Assembly (NCBI GenBank): GCA_021323635.1
Contig: JAJPKQ010000017.1
Span: 124,001-188,000, forward strand
DNA from: a bacterium
Lineage (GTDB): Bacteria > Actinomycetota > Thermoleophilia > Solirubrobacterales > Solirubrobacteraceae
Length of the DNA: 64,000 bases
Reading direction: 5' to 3'
Below are positions 25,409-34,155 of this stretch, piece by piece. The notes beneath the pieces are model-generated. The model was not told where the DNA came from. It saw nothing but the letters and a program-made list of their open reading frames with translations, and did no database searches. Position 1 is the stretch's first letter. The number at the start of each line of letters is the position of its first letter. The translations under genes and the position numbers were made by a program.

Positions 25409-26903
25409 CGGCCGCACGCTGCGCCTGCGCGGCGCTCTGTTCAGGGCGGTAGCGGAGCACCGGCTCGCGCACCGCGCGCGCCTCGTCGAGGCGCCCGACC
25501 GGCGTGGTGTGGGGAGCGCTGCGCAAAAGCTCCGGCTCGCTGCGCGCCTCATCGAGGACCGCGATGATCGCGTCCGCGAGCTCGTCGATCGTCTCCTTGG
25601 TCTCGGTCTCGGTGGGCGCGGTCATCAGCGCCTCCTCGACCAGCAGCGGGAAGTAGATCGTCGGCGGGTGCACGCCGTGGTCGAGCAGGCGCTTGGCGAG
25701 GTCGAGCGTCTTGACCTTCAGCTCGCGTCGCAGCGGCGCCCCGGAGAGCACGAGCTCGTGCATGCAGAGCTTGCCGTAGGCGAGCGGCAGCAGCTGCGCG
25801 ACGCGCGCATCCGACAGGCGCGCGAGCAGGTAGTTGGCGTTGAGCACCGCCGCCTCGGCGACGTCCTTGAGCCCCGCCGCGCCAAGCGAGCAGATGTAGG
25901 CGTACGCGCGCACGAAGGTGCCGTAGTTGCCGTGGAAGGAGCGCAGCCGCCCGATCGAGCGCGGCTGATCGTAGTCGAGCGCAAAGGCGCCATCCTCGCC
26001 GCGGGTCACGCGCGGCACCATCAGATAGGGCTCGATGCGCTCCGAGACCGCGATCGGCCCCGAGCCGGGGCCGCCGCCGCCGTGGGGCTGCGTGAAGGTC
26101 TTGTGCAGGTTGAAGTGAACGATGTCAAAGCCCATGTCGCCCGGGCGCGCATGTCCGAGGATCGCGTTGAGGTTGGCGCCGTCGTAGTAGAGGATCGCCC
26201 CGACCCCATGGATGATCTCGGCGATCTGCGCGATGCGGCGCTCGAAGATGCCGAGCGTGTTGGGGTTCGTCAGCATCAGGCAAGCGACCTGCTCGCTCAC
26301 CTTGGCTTCAAGGTCGGCAACATCGACCATCCCCTCCGCGTCGCTCTTGATCGTGAGCGGACGCAGGCCGGCCATCGCGACCGTGGCGGGATTGGTGCCG
26401 TGGGCGGCCTCCGGGATCAGCACCAGCGGGCGCTCCTGGCCGCGCTCGGCGTGGTAGGCCCTGCTCAGCAGCACGCCCGCAAGCTCGCCCTGCGAGCCTG
26501 CTGAGGGCTGCAGCGAGACGTGCGGCAGGCCCGCGATCTCCGCGAGCGCGCGCTCCAGGCGCCACATCAGCTCGAGCGCGCCCTGCGCGCGGCGGGCGTC
26601 CTGCAGCGGGTGCAGCCGCGCGTTGCCGGGCAGCGCCGCAAGCCGCTCGTGCAAGCGGGGGTTGTGCTTCATCGTGCACGATCCCAGCGGGTAGATCCCC
26701 GAGTCGAGGTCGTAGTTGAGCTTGGAGAGGCGGACGTAGTGGCGGACGATCTGCGGCTCGGAGAGCTCGGGCAGGGCAGGGGGCGCCCGCCTCAGCAGGC
26801 GATCCTCGATCAGCTGGGCGGGGTCGACGGGGGGCACTTCAAGCGGCGGCGGCGAGAAGGCGCGCCGGCCCGGCCGCGAGCGCTCAAAGACCGTCGCGCT
26901 CAT
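25401..26903 (-). CDS. gcvPB: Glycine dehydrogenase (decarboxylating) subunit 2
   Basis: A protein of 500 residues, the PLP-carrying half of split P-protein. It has YPLGSCTMKHNPRLHE, LQPSAGSQGE, PEAAHGTNPATVAMAG, LTNPNTLGIFE and the PLP-lysine segment HFNLHKTFTQPHGGGGPG (Lys268). With GcvPA it decarboxylates glycine and passes the aminomethyl group to lipoyl-GcvH. ATG 26903 overlaps the gcvPA stop (ATGA). A C-terminal extension after about residue 455 (HTTPVGRLDEARAVREPVLR) is common in this form. Confidence 0.96.
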   Translation of the reverse strand: MSATVFERSRPGRRAFSPPPLEVPPVDPAQLIEDRLLRRAPPALPELSEPQIVRHYVRLSKLNYDLDSGIYPLGSCTMKHNPRLHERLAALPGNARLHPLQDARRAQGALELMWRLERALAEIAGLPHVSLQPSAGSQGELAGVLLSRAYHAERGQERPLVLIPEAAHGTNPATVAMAGLRPLTIKSDAEGMVDVADLEAKVSEQVACLMLTNPNTLGIFERRIAQIAEIIHGVGAILYYDGANLNAILGHARPGDMGFDIVHFNLHKTFTQPHGGGGPGSGPIAVSERIEPYLMVPRVTRGEDGAFALDYDQPRSIGRLRSFHGNYGTFVRAYAYICSLGAAGLKDVAEAAVLNANYLLARLSDARVAQLLPLAYGKLCMHELVLSGAPLRRELKVKTLDLAKRLLDHGVHPPTIYFPLLVEEALMTAPTETETKETIDELADAIIAVLDEARSEPELLRSAPHTTPVGRLDEARAVREPVLRYRPEQSAAQAQRAADG

Positions 26904-28339
26904 CGGTGCGCACCGCTCAGCAGCGGCCCCCCTGCGCGCAGGGGCACGATGTCAGAGAGCGCATCCTGCAGCGAGCCCGCCAGGGCATCGATCTGCGCGC
27001 GTGTGCGCCGCTCGGTGATCGCCACCAGCAGCCCCTCCTGATCGCCCTCGCGCCCCGTCAGCCCCGCCAGCGCAAGACCCGGGTTGATCCCCTGCTCGAT
27101 GCACCGCGAGCGCACCTCCTCCACCCTCGCGGGCAGGCGCAGCGCCAGCTCGCGGAAGCAGGGGCCGCTGTAGAGAGCGCTCACGCCCTCGATCGCAAGC
27201 AGCCGCGAGCGGGCGTAGGCGGTGCGCGCAAGCAGCAGCTCGCCCAGCTCGCGCAGCCCGCGGGGCCCGAGCCACACGAGGTAGAGCAGGCCCGCCAGGG
27301 CGTTGAGCGCCTGGGCGGTGCAGATGTTCGAGGTCGCCCGCTCGCGGCGGATGTGCTGCTCGCGCGTCTGGAAGGCAAGCACGTAGCCGCTGCGCCCGGC
27401 GTTGTCGGTGGTCTGCCCGGCGATCCGCCCGGGCATCCGCCGCAGCAGCTCGCTGCGGGCGGCGAAGAAGCCGAAGGAGGGGCCGCCGAAGTCAAGGCGC
27501 CCGCCCAGCGGCTGGCCCTCGCCGCAGGCGATGTCCGCGCCGTAGGCGCCCGGCGGCGCGAGCACCCCCAGCGTGAGCGGGTCGACGGATACGCAGGTGA
27601 GCGGCGCCTCTGAGGAGCCAGCGCGCTCGCACAGCGCGGGGGCGTCCTCGATCACGCCATAGAAGTTGGGCTGGGCGAAGAGCGCGATGATCGGCCGCGC
27701 GCCCGCAGCGCCCGCAAGCGCTTGCCGCCACGCTTTGAGGTCGGTGCGGCCTGAGCCGTCTTCGGCGAGCGGCACCTCGACCAGCGGGCAGCCATAGCCG
27801 CGGGCGTAGGTGGCAAGCGTCTGCAGCGCATGCGGGTGCAGCCCTGCGCTTGCCAGGATCGGGCCCTCCCCGCGCTGGCCTTTTGCCATGTAGGCGGCAG
27901 CGGCGAGCGCCGAGGCGCCATCGTAGAGGGAGGCGTTTGCAACCTCCAATCCGGTCAGCTCGCAGATCGCGCTCTGGTACTCGAACATGATCTGGAGATT
28001 GCCCTGCGAGACCTCAGGCTGGTAGGGGGTGTAGGGGGTGAGCAGCTCGGAGCGCTCGCAGAGCATGTCGATGAAGGCGGGCACATAGTGGTCGTAGAAG
28101 CCGCCACCGCAGAATGAGACCTCCTGCTCGACGGAGACGTTGCGCGCGGCAAGCGCGCTGAGGTGCTCGTAGACCTCCTGCTCGGAGCGCCCCTCCTGCA
28201 GGTCTCCGAGGGCGAGCTCGCGCTGCAAGGCGACCTCCGCGGGGATCTGAGCGGCAAAGAGCTCCTCGACGCTGTCCACGCCGATCGCCGCGAGCATCGC
28301 CGCGCGATCGGCGTCGGTGATCGCGGTGTAGCGACTCAA
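26900..28339 (-). CDS. gcvPA: Glycine dehydrogenase (decarboxylating) subunit 1
   Basis: A protein of 479 residues. It has the subunit-1 motifs CGGGFYDHYVPAFID, TPYTPYQPEVSQGNLQIMFE, YDGASALAAAAYMA and QPNFYGVIED, and the C-terminal SGPCFRELALRLP. It lacks the PLP lysine, as expected. The start is TTG 28339, overlapping the gcvH stop (TTGA); the next residues SRYTAITDADRAAMLAAIG fit the family start. Stoichiometric coupling with gcvPB through ATGA is likely. Confidence 0.96.
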   Translation of the reverse strand: MSRYTAITDADRAAMLAAIGVDSVEELFAAQIPAEVALQRELALGDLQEGRSEQEVYEHLSALAARNVSVEQEVSFCGGGFYDHYVPAFIDMLCERSELLTPYTPYQPEVSQGNLQIMFEYQSAICELTGLEVANASLYDGASALAAAAYMAKGQRGEGPILASAGLHPHALQTLATYARGYGCPLVEVPLAEDGSGRTDLKAWRQALAGAAGARPIIALFAQPNFYGVIEDAPALCERAGSSEAPLTCVSVDPLTLGVLAPPGAYGADIACGEGQPLGGRLDFGGPSFGFFAARSELLRRMPGRIAGQTTDNAGRSGYVLAFQTREQHIRRERATSNICTAQALNALAGLLYLVWLGPRGLRELGELLLARTAYARSRLLAIEGVSALYSGPCFRELALRLPARVEEVRSRCIEQGINPGLALAGLTGREGDQEGLLVAITERRTRAQIDALAGSLQDALSDIVPLRAGGPLLSGAHR

Positions 28340-28755
28340 GCGCTGCTCGCCCCTCCGCCGGCAAGCAGCGCGCGGTAGGACTCCGCGTCCATGAGCGCCT
28401 CGCGCTCGCCCTCATCCGCAAGCCTGATCCGCACCAGCCAGCCGGCCCCGTAGGGGTCGGCGTTGATCGGCCCCGGGTCCTGGCCGAGCGTCTCATTCAC
28501 CGCGATGATCTCCCCTGACAGCGGCGCGAGAACCTCCGCGACAGCCTTGACCGACTCGATCTCCGCGTACATCTCGCCCTGGCGCAGCTGCGTGCCGAGG
28601 GCGGGCGGCTCATAGAAGACCACCTCGCCGAGCGTGTCCTGCGCGTACCAGGTGATGCCGAGCGTCGCCTCCCCATCCTCGATCCGCGCCCAGTCGTGCT
28701 CGGGGTGGTAGAGAAGGTCGTCCGGATAGTGCTCGGCGGCAGCAGAGTCGCTCAT
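28336..28755 (-). CDS. gcvH: Glycine cleavage system H protein
   Basis: A protein of 139 residues. The lipoyl domain has the attachment site Lys70 in EIESVKAVAEV, with GDPGPINADPYGAGWLVRI-type C-terminal sequence (QDPGPINADPYGAGWL). It shuttles the aminomethyl group between P, T and L proteins. ATG 28755 gives the typical start; upstream in-frame residues are not family-like. It is 247 bases downstream of gcvT and begins the tight chain of overlapping genes that runs to hisC. Confidence 0.95.
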   Translation of the reverse strand: MSDSAAAEHYPDDLLYHPEHDWARIEDGEATLGITWYAQDTLGEVVFYEPPALGTQLRQGEMYAEIESVKAVAEVLAPLSGEIIAVNETLGQDPGPINADPYGAGWLVRIRLADEGEREALMDAESYRALLAGGGASSA

Positions 28756-29002
28756 CGGGGCAAGTTTCGCAGACCGGGCGGCCGCTGGCAGAGCCGGCCG
28801 CGCACATCCGCGCATTTGCCCGCATGCAGCGGAAAAGTCCGATCCGAGCGCTTGCGCAGCGAGTTGACGCCGGCACGATCGTGAGGCTCGATCGACGAAG
28901 CTCCTTGGCGATTCGGCCGCGCCACCGCATGGCGTTCGAGCTGCTGGGCCGCCGAGGCTCTCCGGCCCCCGCTGCGCCGGCAGCCGCCTTGCCGCTCGAC
29001 CG

Positions 29003-30151
29003 TCAGCGGAAGAGAGGGCGCGCGGCGACGACCGCGCGGCGCAGGCGCCCGCGCACGTCGATCACAAGCTCGCTGCCGACCTTCGCGCTCTCGCTGGGAA
29101 CGTAGGCGAGCCCAATCCCGCTGCCAAGCAGCGGCGAGAGGGTCCCGCTCGTGACCACCCCGCCGCCGGCGATCGGGTTGCCCGCGCGCGCGATGCCCGC
29201 CTCCAGGAGGCGGAAGGGCACAAGGCGCTCGGCGGTCCCCTGCTCGCGCGCCCGCCGCACTGCGCCGGCGCCGATGAAGCCCGTCTCCTCCTTGCAGAAG
29301 GCGCCCAGACCGGCTTCAATCGGGTTGCGAGCCTCGCTGAGCTCGTTGCCGTAGAGCGGCAGGCAGGCCTCGATGCGCAGGGAGTCGCGCGCCGCCAGCC
29401 CGGCCGGCCGGGCGCCGGCGCCGATCAGCGCACGCCAGAGCTCCGGCGCCAGCTCGGGCGCGCAGAGCAGCTCAAAGCCATCCTCGCCGGTGTAGCCGGT
29501 AGCGCAGATCAGAGCGGGAACGCCGGCAACGGTGCCCGGGCGAGCGTGCATGCGCGCGGGCGCCTCCCCGTCGCAGAGCGGCGCCAGCAGCTGCCGCGCC
29601 GCGGGTCCCTGCAGCGCCAGCAGCGCGTAGCGGTCGGCCGCGTCCTCGATCTCAAGCTCATCGCCGCGCAGCTCAAGCTCGGTGGCGCATGCGCGCAGCC
29701 ACTCAAGATCGCGCCGGTGGTTGGCGGCGTTGGTGATGAGCAGATGGCGCTCATCCTCCAGGCGGTAGGCGATCAGGTCCTCGAGCACCCCGCCCTCGCG
29801 GTTGCAAAGCAGCGCGTAGAGCGCACGCCCTCCCGCGGTGCGCTCGATGTCGTTGCTGAGCACCCGCTGCAGAAGCCTTTGCGCCCCAGCTCCGGAGAGC
29901 TCGATCTCGCCCATGTGCGAGACGTCAAAGAGGCCCGCATGCTCGCGGACCGCCATGTGCTCTTCGCGCAGCGGCGAGGCGCCGGGGTAGTGCAGCGGCA
30001 TCGAAAAGCCCGCAAACGGCGCCATCCTCGCGCCGGCCGCAACATGAACGTCGCTGAGCGGCGTGCGTGCAAGCTTGCCGTCGATAGGCCGCTCGTGCAC
30101 GTCGCCTGCCGCTCTGGCCGCCGGCAGAGTCTTCTCGCCGCCCGCTGTCAT
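29003..30151 (-). CDS. gcvT: Aminomethyltransferase (glycine cleavage T protein)
   Basis: A protein of 382 residues. It has RMAPFAGFSMPLHY, HAGLFDVSHMGEIELSG, LLQRVLSNDI, GGVLEDLIAYRL, ICATGYTGEDGFELL, AARDSLRIEACLPLYGNEL and the C-terminal barrel with SGTLSPLLGSGIGLAYVP. It releases ammonia and forms 5,10-methylene-THF. The N-terminal 25 residues are longer than usual. It is the first gene of the gcv transcript, divergent from the lipase gene. I found no glycine riboswitch in the 150 bases upstream. Confidence 0.95.
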   Translation of the reverse strand: MTAGGEKTLPAARAAGDVHERPIDGKLARTPLSDVHVAAGARMAPFAGFSMPLHYPGASPLREEHMAVREHAGLFDVSHMGEIELSGAGAQRLLQRVLSNDIERTAGGRALYALLCNREGGVLEDLIAYRLEDERHLLITNAANHRRDLEWLRACATELELRGDELEIEDAADRYALLALQGPAARQLLAPLCDGEAPARMHARPGTVAGVPALICATGYTGEDGFELLCAPELAPELWRALIGAGARPAGLAARDSLRIEACLPLYGNELSEARNPIEAGLGAFCKEETGFIGAGAVRRAREQGTAERLVPFRLLEAGIARAGNPIAGGGVVTSGTLSPLLGSGIGLAYVPSESAKVGSELVIDVRGRLRRAVVAARPLFR

Positions 30152-30300
30152 CTACGCCCAGGCTACCGGTGTGGCGACCGGCGCGCCGAGGGGTCTTGCA
30201 ACGGCGCCTTGTGTGTGGGAGCATGAGCGCCGGCGCTGCCGCTTGTAGCGTCGGAGCCCCGTGCGCAAGCCGGGGCAAAAGCGACAAGAGGAGGTTGAAG

Positions 30301-31629
30301 ATGGCCAATCGGCTCAGAGCGCGCGTGGGCCTTTGCTCGTGCGCGACGATCGCTGCGGCGCTGGCTGCCTGCGTCCTTGCGGGCGCCCCCGCCGCCGAGG
30401 CTGCGACACCGCCGCAGCAGGATCCCTTCTACCGCTATGAAGGAGCCACGCCGCTTGGCGCGATCGCGCCGGGCACGGTGCTCAAGACGCGCACGCTCTC
30501 CTACCACGTGCTCGGCATAGAAACCCCTGTGAAGGCCGTTCAGCTGCTCTACCGCTCCGTCGGCGAGCTTGGCGAAGCGACCGTCAACGTCACCTCGGTG
30601 CTTGAGCCCACCTGGCACTTCGGCCCGCCGCCGGTGATCTCCTACCAGTCCTTCTACGACTCGCTCAACCCCGAAGACGAGCCCTCCTATGCGATCTCGG
30701 GCGGGGTCACGCTCGGCGGCCTGATCCCAAATGTGGAGTCGATCCTGATCGCCCCGGCGCTGCTCGGCGGCGACGCGGTGGTGGTCACGGACACCGAGGG
30801 TGAGGGCGCGGACTTCGCAGCTGGGCCCGAGTACGGCTTCAACACCATCTACGGGCTGCGCGCGGCGCTCTCCTCCCCTGCGACCGGGCTGGCAGCAACC
30901 GGCAAGATCGGCCTGATCGGCTACTCGGGCGGCGCGATCGCCACCGAGTGGGCGGCGGAGCTGGCCCCCCGCTACACGCCTGAAGTCAACCGCCTGATCG
31001 TCGGGGCAGCCTTCGGCGGCACGCTTGTCGACCCCGCCCACAACCTCCGCTACGTCGAAGGCTCCAGCACCTGGGCGGGCGTGATCCCGATGGCGCTGAT
31101 CGGCGTTGGGCGCGCCTTCCACACCGATCTGAAGCCCTACCTGAGCGAATACGGCCTGCAGCTCTACGAAAAGCTGCAGCGGGCATCGATCATCAACGTC
31201 CTCGGCCAGTACCCCGGACTCACCTGGAGCCAGCTCGTGAAGCCGCAGTACCCCACCCCGGAAAGCATCCCCGCCTACGTCGAAGACGCCAACCGGCTGA
31301 TCATGGGCAGCGGCGGCACACCGACGGTGCCCCTCTTCATCGGCCAGGGCGCGGGCGGCGAACTGGAAGGCACGCCCGGTGACAAGCCGGGCATCGGCCC
31401 TGGCGACGGCGTGATGATCGCGGGCGACGTGCGCACGCTCGCGCGCGAGTACTGCAGCCGCGGCGTGCCTGTCGACTACGTCGAATACGAACATCTGAGC
31501 CACGTGCTCGCCGCGCTGCAGTGGCTCCCGGAAGCAGTCTCCTGGATGGTCGGCCGCCTGATCGGCTTCCCGGCGCCCCAGGACTGTGGCGCGATCGCTC
31601 CGGGCAACCCGCTGACGCCGCTGCCCTGA
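30301..31629 (+). CDS. Secreted lipase (LIP/secretory lipase family)
   Basis: A protein of 442 residues with a signal peptide (ATIAAALAACVLAGAPAAEA, cleavage near AEAA). The alpha/beta-hydrolase fold of the secretory lipase family is seen: DPFYRYEGATPLGAIAPGTV at the mature start, the nucleophile Ser209 in GLIGYSGGAIAT, and a late histidine in YEHLSHV. Such enzymes hydrolyse acyl esters outside the cell. ATG 30301 is preceded by AGAGGAGG. It is divergent from gcvT and convergent with ftsZ. Glutamate codons are largely GAA, unlike cytosolic neighbours. Confidence 0.9.
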   Translation: MANRLRARVGLCSCATIAAALAACVLAGAPAAEAATPPQQDPFYRYEGATPLGAIAPGTVLKTRTLSYHVLGIETPVKAVQLLYRSVGELGEATVNVTSVLEPTWHFGPPPVISYQSFYDSLNPEDEPSYAISGGVTLGGLIPNVESILIAPALLGGDAVVVTDTEGEGADFAAGPEYGFNTIYGLRAALSSPATGLAATGKIGLIGYSGGAIATEWAAELAPRYTPEVNRLIVGAAFGGTLVDPAHNLRYVEGSSTWAGVIPMALIGVGRAFHTDLKPYLSEYGLQLYEKLQRASIINVLGQYPGLTWSQLVKPQYPTPESIPAYVEDANRLIMGSGGTPTVPLFIGQGAGGELEGTPGDKPGIGPGDGVMIAGDVRTLAREYCSRGVPVDYVEYEHLSHVLAALQWLPEAVSWMVGRLIGFPAPQDCGAIAPGNPLTPLP

Positions 31630-31689
31630 GGGCGTTGCCCTCCCCGGCTGTCGCTTGCGCGCTGCGCACGGCGGCCGGGGCGGGCGCGC

Positions 31690-32769
31690 TCAGCGCAGGA
31701 ACGGCGGCACTTCGATCTCCTCCTCGGAGATCTCAAGCGAGGAGATCTGGCCACGGTCGATGCGCGGCGAGCGGTCGGGTCGACCTGAGCGCTCGCCGCG
31801 CGAGCGGGCGGAGCGGCCGCTGTAGCGGCGGTCGAAGCCGGTGCCGATCACGGTCACCCGCACCTCCTCGGTCATCGACTCGTCGATCACCGCGCCGAAG
31901 ATGATGTTTGCCTCCGCATCGGCGGCGGAGTGCACGACCTCGGCGGCGTCGTGGACCTCGAACAGCCCGAGGTCGGTGCCGCCTGTGATGTTGAGCAGGA
32001 TCCCGGTTGCGCCGTCGATCGACTCTTCAAGCAGCGGCGAGGAGATCGCAGCCTTGGCCGCCTCCGCACAGCGGTTCTCGCCGCTGGCGTTGCCGATGCC
32101 CATCAGCGCCGAGCCGGCGTCGTGCATGATCGTGCGCACGTCAGCGAAGTCGAGGTTGATCAGGCCCGGGATCGTGATCAGGTCGGTGATCCCCTGGATG
32201 CCCTGACGCAGCACATCGTCGGCGGCGCGAAAGGCATCGAGCATCGAGGTGCGCCGCTCAACCACCGAGAGCAGGCGCTCGTTGGGGATCACGATCAGCG
32301 TGTCGACTACCTCGCGCAGGCGCTCGATGCCCGCGCGCGCCTGCTTGGCGCGCTGGGCGCCCTCGAACTCGAAGGGACGCGTGACGACGCCGACGGTCAG
32401 CGCAGCAACCTCGTTCTTGGCGATCTCCGCGATCACCGGCGCGGCGCCGGTCCCCGTGCCGCCGCCCTCGCCCGCGGTCACGAAGACCATGTCGGCGCCC
32501 TTCAGCGCCTCCTTGATCTCATCGCGCGACTCGGAGGCGGCCTGCAGCCCGATTTCCGGATTGGCGCCCGCGCCCAGGCCGCGCGTGGACTCGCGGCCGA
32601 TGTTGAGCTTGATGTCGGCCTCGAGCATCTCGAGCGCCTGGGCGTCGGTGTTGGCGGCGATGAACTCCACGCCGCGCAGGCCCGCATCGACCATGCGGCT
32701 GACCGCATTCGAGCCGCCGCCGCCGACTCCGACGACCTTGATCACCGCCAGGTAGCCGCCGCTCTCCAT
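31690..32769 (-). CDS. ftsZ: Cell division protein FtsZ
   Basis: A protein of 359 residues, tubulin-like GTPase. It has [27 protein letters not shown], the tubulin signature [25 protein letters not shown] and the T7-loop region [13 protein letters not shown]. The linker (about 320-345) is short and Arg-rich, and the C-terminal peptide is [11 protein letters not shown] chose ATG 32769 because [13 protein letters not shown] matches the family start; GGAGG lies 14 bases upstream, a long spacing. GTG 32790 is the alternative. It polymerises at midcell to drive division and has its own promoter upstream. Confidence 0.97.
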   Translation of the reverse strand: MESGGYLAVIKVVGVGGGGSNAVSRMVDAGLRGVEFIAANTDAQALEMLEADIKLNIGRESTRGLGAGANPEIGLQAASESRDEIKEALKGADMVFVTAGEGGGTGTGAAPVIAEIAKNEVAALTVGVVTRPFEFEGAQRAKQARAGIERLREVVDTLIVIPNERLLSVVERRTSMLDAFRAADDVLRQGIQGITDLITIPGLINLDFADVRTIMHDAGSALMGIGNASGENRCAEAAKAAISSPLLEESIDGATGILLNITGGTDLGLFEVHDAAEVVHSAADAEANIIFGAVIDESMTEEVRVTVIGTGFDRRYSGRSARSRGERSGRPDRSPRIDRGQISSLEISEEEIEVPPFLR

Positions 32770-32841
32770 TTTTCTGTCTGAAGCCTCCACTAACTGTTAA
32801 GGGTCGCACATCCCGCGTCTGAATGCGATCTTGAAGCGTTG

Positions 32842-32870
32842 ACGATACGTGGGGAACTTCGCCACGTCAA
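32842..32870 (-). promoter_or_regulatory. Promoter upstream of ftsZ
   Basis: On the minus strand TTGACG (complement of 32865-32870) and TATCGT (complement of 32842-32847) are separated by exactly 17 bases. The two elements are also arms of an imperfect dyad: GTTGACG and CGTCAAC flank it, with inner CGTGG/CCACG. This would let a repressor cover both hexamers. The ftsZ ATG is 72 bases downstream of the -10. Confidence 0.72.
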
Positions 32871-32978
32871 CCGCTACACAAAATATCGCAAGGCGCGTTG
32901 CACGCTTTCGGGGCTCGGATCTCGGCTCAGAATCGCCTTTCGGGCATAGCTCTAAACCTCAGCTTCAGCATTAGTCTC

Positions 32979-34088
32979 TCAGCCCCCTGGGGCGCTCCCC
33001 CCTTCGGCGCCGGGCGTGCTGCCGGCTGCCGATTCGGCTCCGCTGCTCGTAGCGGGTGCGCCTTCGCCGCCGGGCGCTTCGCCGCCGGCCTGCGCGCCTG
33101 CTGCTTCGGAGCCGCCCCCGCCGCCGCTCGGCGAGAGCGCTTCGGGGCTGGCAGAGGGACCGGCGCCGAGCGCACGCTGAAGCGTTGCGACCAGGCCGGC
33201 CTGCTCAGCCGTCGATCCAGCCGCGGAGCCGACGGCGCCATTCGCGCTGCCGGCGCCTGCGCCGGCGGCTTCGCTGCCTGCGAGCATGCCGGCAGCCGGG
33301 CGCTGCGGTTCGCGCACATCGACATAGCGCAGCTGGGCAAGATTTGTGGCAAGCAGCACTCGGGCCAGCGAAAGCCACTTCGCGCGTGCTGCTTCGCCGT
33401 CGCCCAGGTAGACGGTGAGGCCATCGCGCAGCGTCGCCGTGACACCCTTGGCGCCGTCCTGCAGCGAGCCCACATACGGAAGCAGCGCTTCCGGAGCCGC
33501 CCCCAGCAGCGTCAGGTAGGAGTCGAGCGGCTGCTCATGGGTGTCGGCGCTGCTGAGCGCTGGCACCTGCAGCACGGGAAGCGCGCTACGCGCAAGGCCG
33601 CCGCCAAGCAGGGCGCCGTCGGCCGCGGCCGCGCTGCGTGCCCCGTCGGACGCCTGCAGGATCGCAACAGGCAGCTGCTCCTGGACGCTGATCCGCATCG
33701 CGTGCGGGAAGGAGGTCGATATGGCGAGCGACCGCACCTGCGGGAACGCTGAGAGCGCCCGCCGCAGCGCCCCGGCGCTTGGCGCAAGCGTGCTCTGACG
33801 CCGCGCGGCCGCCCGCAGCGTCGCTTCGATCGTGGACGCCTGCGGCCCACGCACGCCGCTGATCCGCACTTCGGAGACCGCCACGAGCGGTGAGCTGCGA
33901 AACCAGAGGAACGCCGCGCCGAGCAGCGCAGCCGCCGCGAGGCCGGCCAGCAGGCGCAGGCGCCAGCTGCTCGCAAGTTGCAGCGCAAAAGCGCCGCCCG
34001 CGCCCGCGCGAGCGCGCTTGCCGGCGACAGAGCGCGCGCCTCTGCGCGCGCGCAGCCGCTCCAGGCGTGCCGCCAACACCGAATCCAT
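32979..34088 (-). CDS. ftsQ: Division protein FtsQ (POTRA domain)
   Basis: A protein of 369 residues. The basic cytoplasmic N-terminus (1-43) is followed by a membrane helix at about 44-63 (LRLLAGLAAAALLGAAFLWF). The POTRA domain begins with VAVSEVRISGVRGPQASTIE and continues to about 138, then the beta domain. The last 100 residues (about 270-369) are a low-complexity Ala/Gly/Ser/Glu/Pro tail outside the membrane, far longer than in most FtsQ. It links early and late divisome parts. It sits between murB and ftsZ, the usual place. Confidence 0.9.
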   Translation of the reverse strand: MDSVLAARLERLRARRGARSVAGKRARAGAGGAFALQLASSWRLRLLAGLAAAALLGAAFLWFRSSPLVAVSEVRISGVRGPQASTIEATLRAAARRQSTLAPSAGALRRALSAFPQVRSLAISTSFPHAMRISVQEQLPVAILQASDGARSAAAADGALLGGGLARSALPVLQVPALSSADTHEQPLDSYLTLLGAAPEALLPYVGSLQDGAKGVTATLRDGLTVYLGDGEAARAKWLSLARVLLATNLAQLRYVDVREPQRPAAGMLAGSEAAGAGAGSANGAVGSAAGSTAEQAGLVATLQRALGAGPSASPEALSPSGGGGGSEAAGAQAGGEAPGGEGAPATSSGAESAAGSTPGAEGGSAPGG

Positions 34089-34155
34089 TGACTATGGGTT
34101 CGCGCCCGCGCGCGCAAGCCCTGCCGGCGAGCGCCAGGCGCCTGCGCTCGAGCGC

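Noticed and set aside
25326-26504. 392-codon plus-strand frame opposite gcvPB
   Set aside because: Antisense to gcvPB with full catalytic motifs; no recognisable domain.
30152-30300. Glycine riboswitch upstream of gcvT
   Set aside because: I looked for the tandem aptamer cores on the minus strand and did not find them; only an unrelated GC hairpin is present.
30163-31503. 446-codon open frame on the minus strand opposite the lipase gene
   Set aside because: It is antisense to a well-supported gene with signal peptide and GYSGG motif, and its sequence is Arg/Gly/Val-rich without family features. Long antisense frames are common at this GC.
31630-31689. Bidirectional terminator between the lipase and ftsZ
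   Set aside because: CCCCGGC/GCCGGGG arms exist but the loop is long and there is no T-tract on either side; too weak to annotate.
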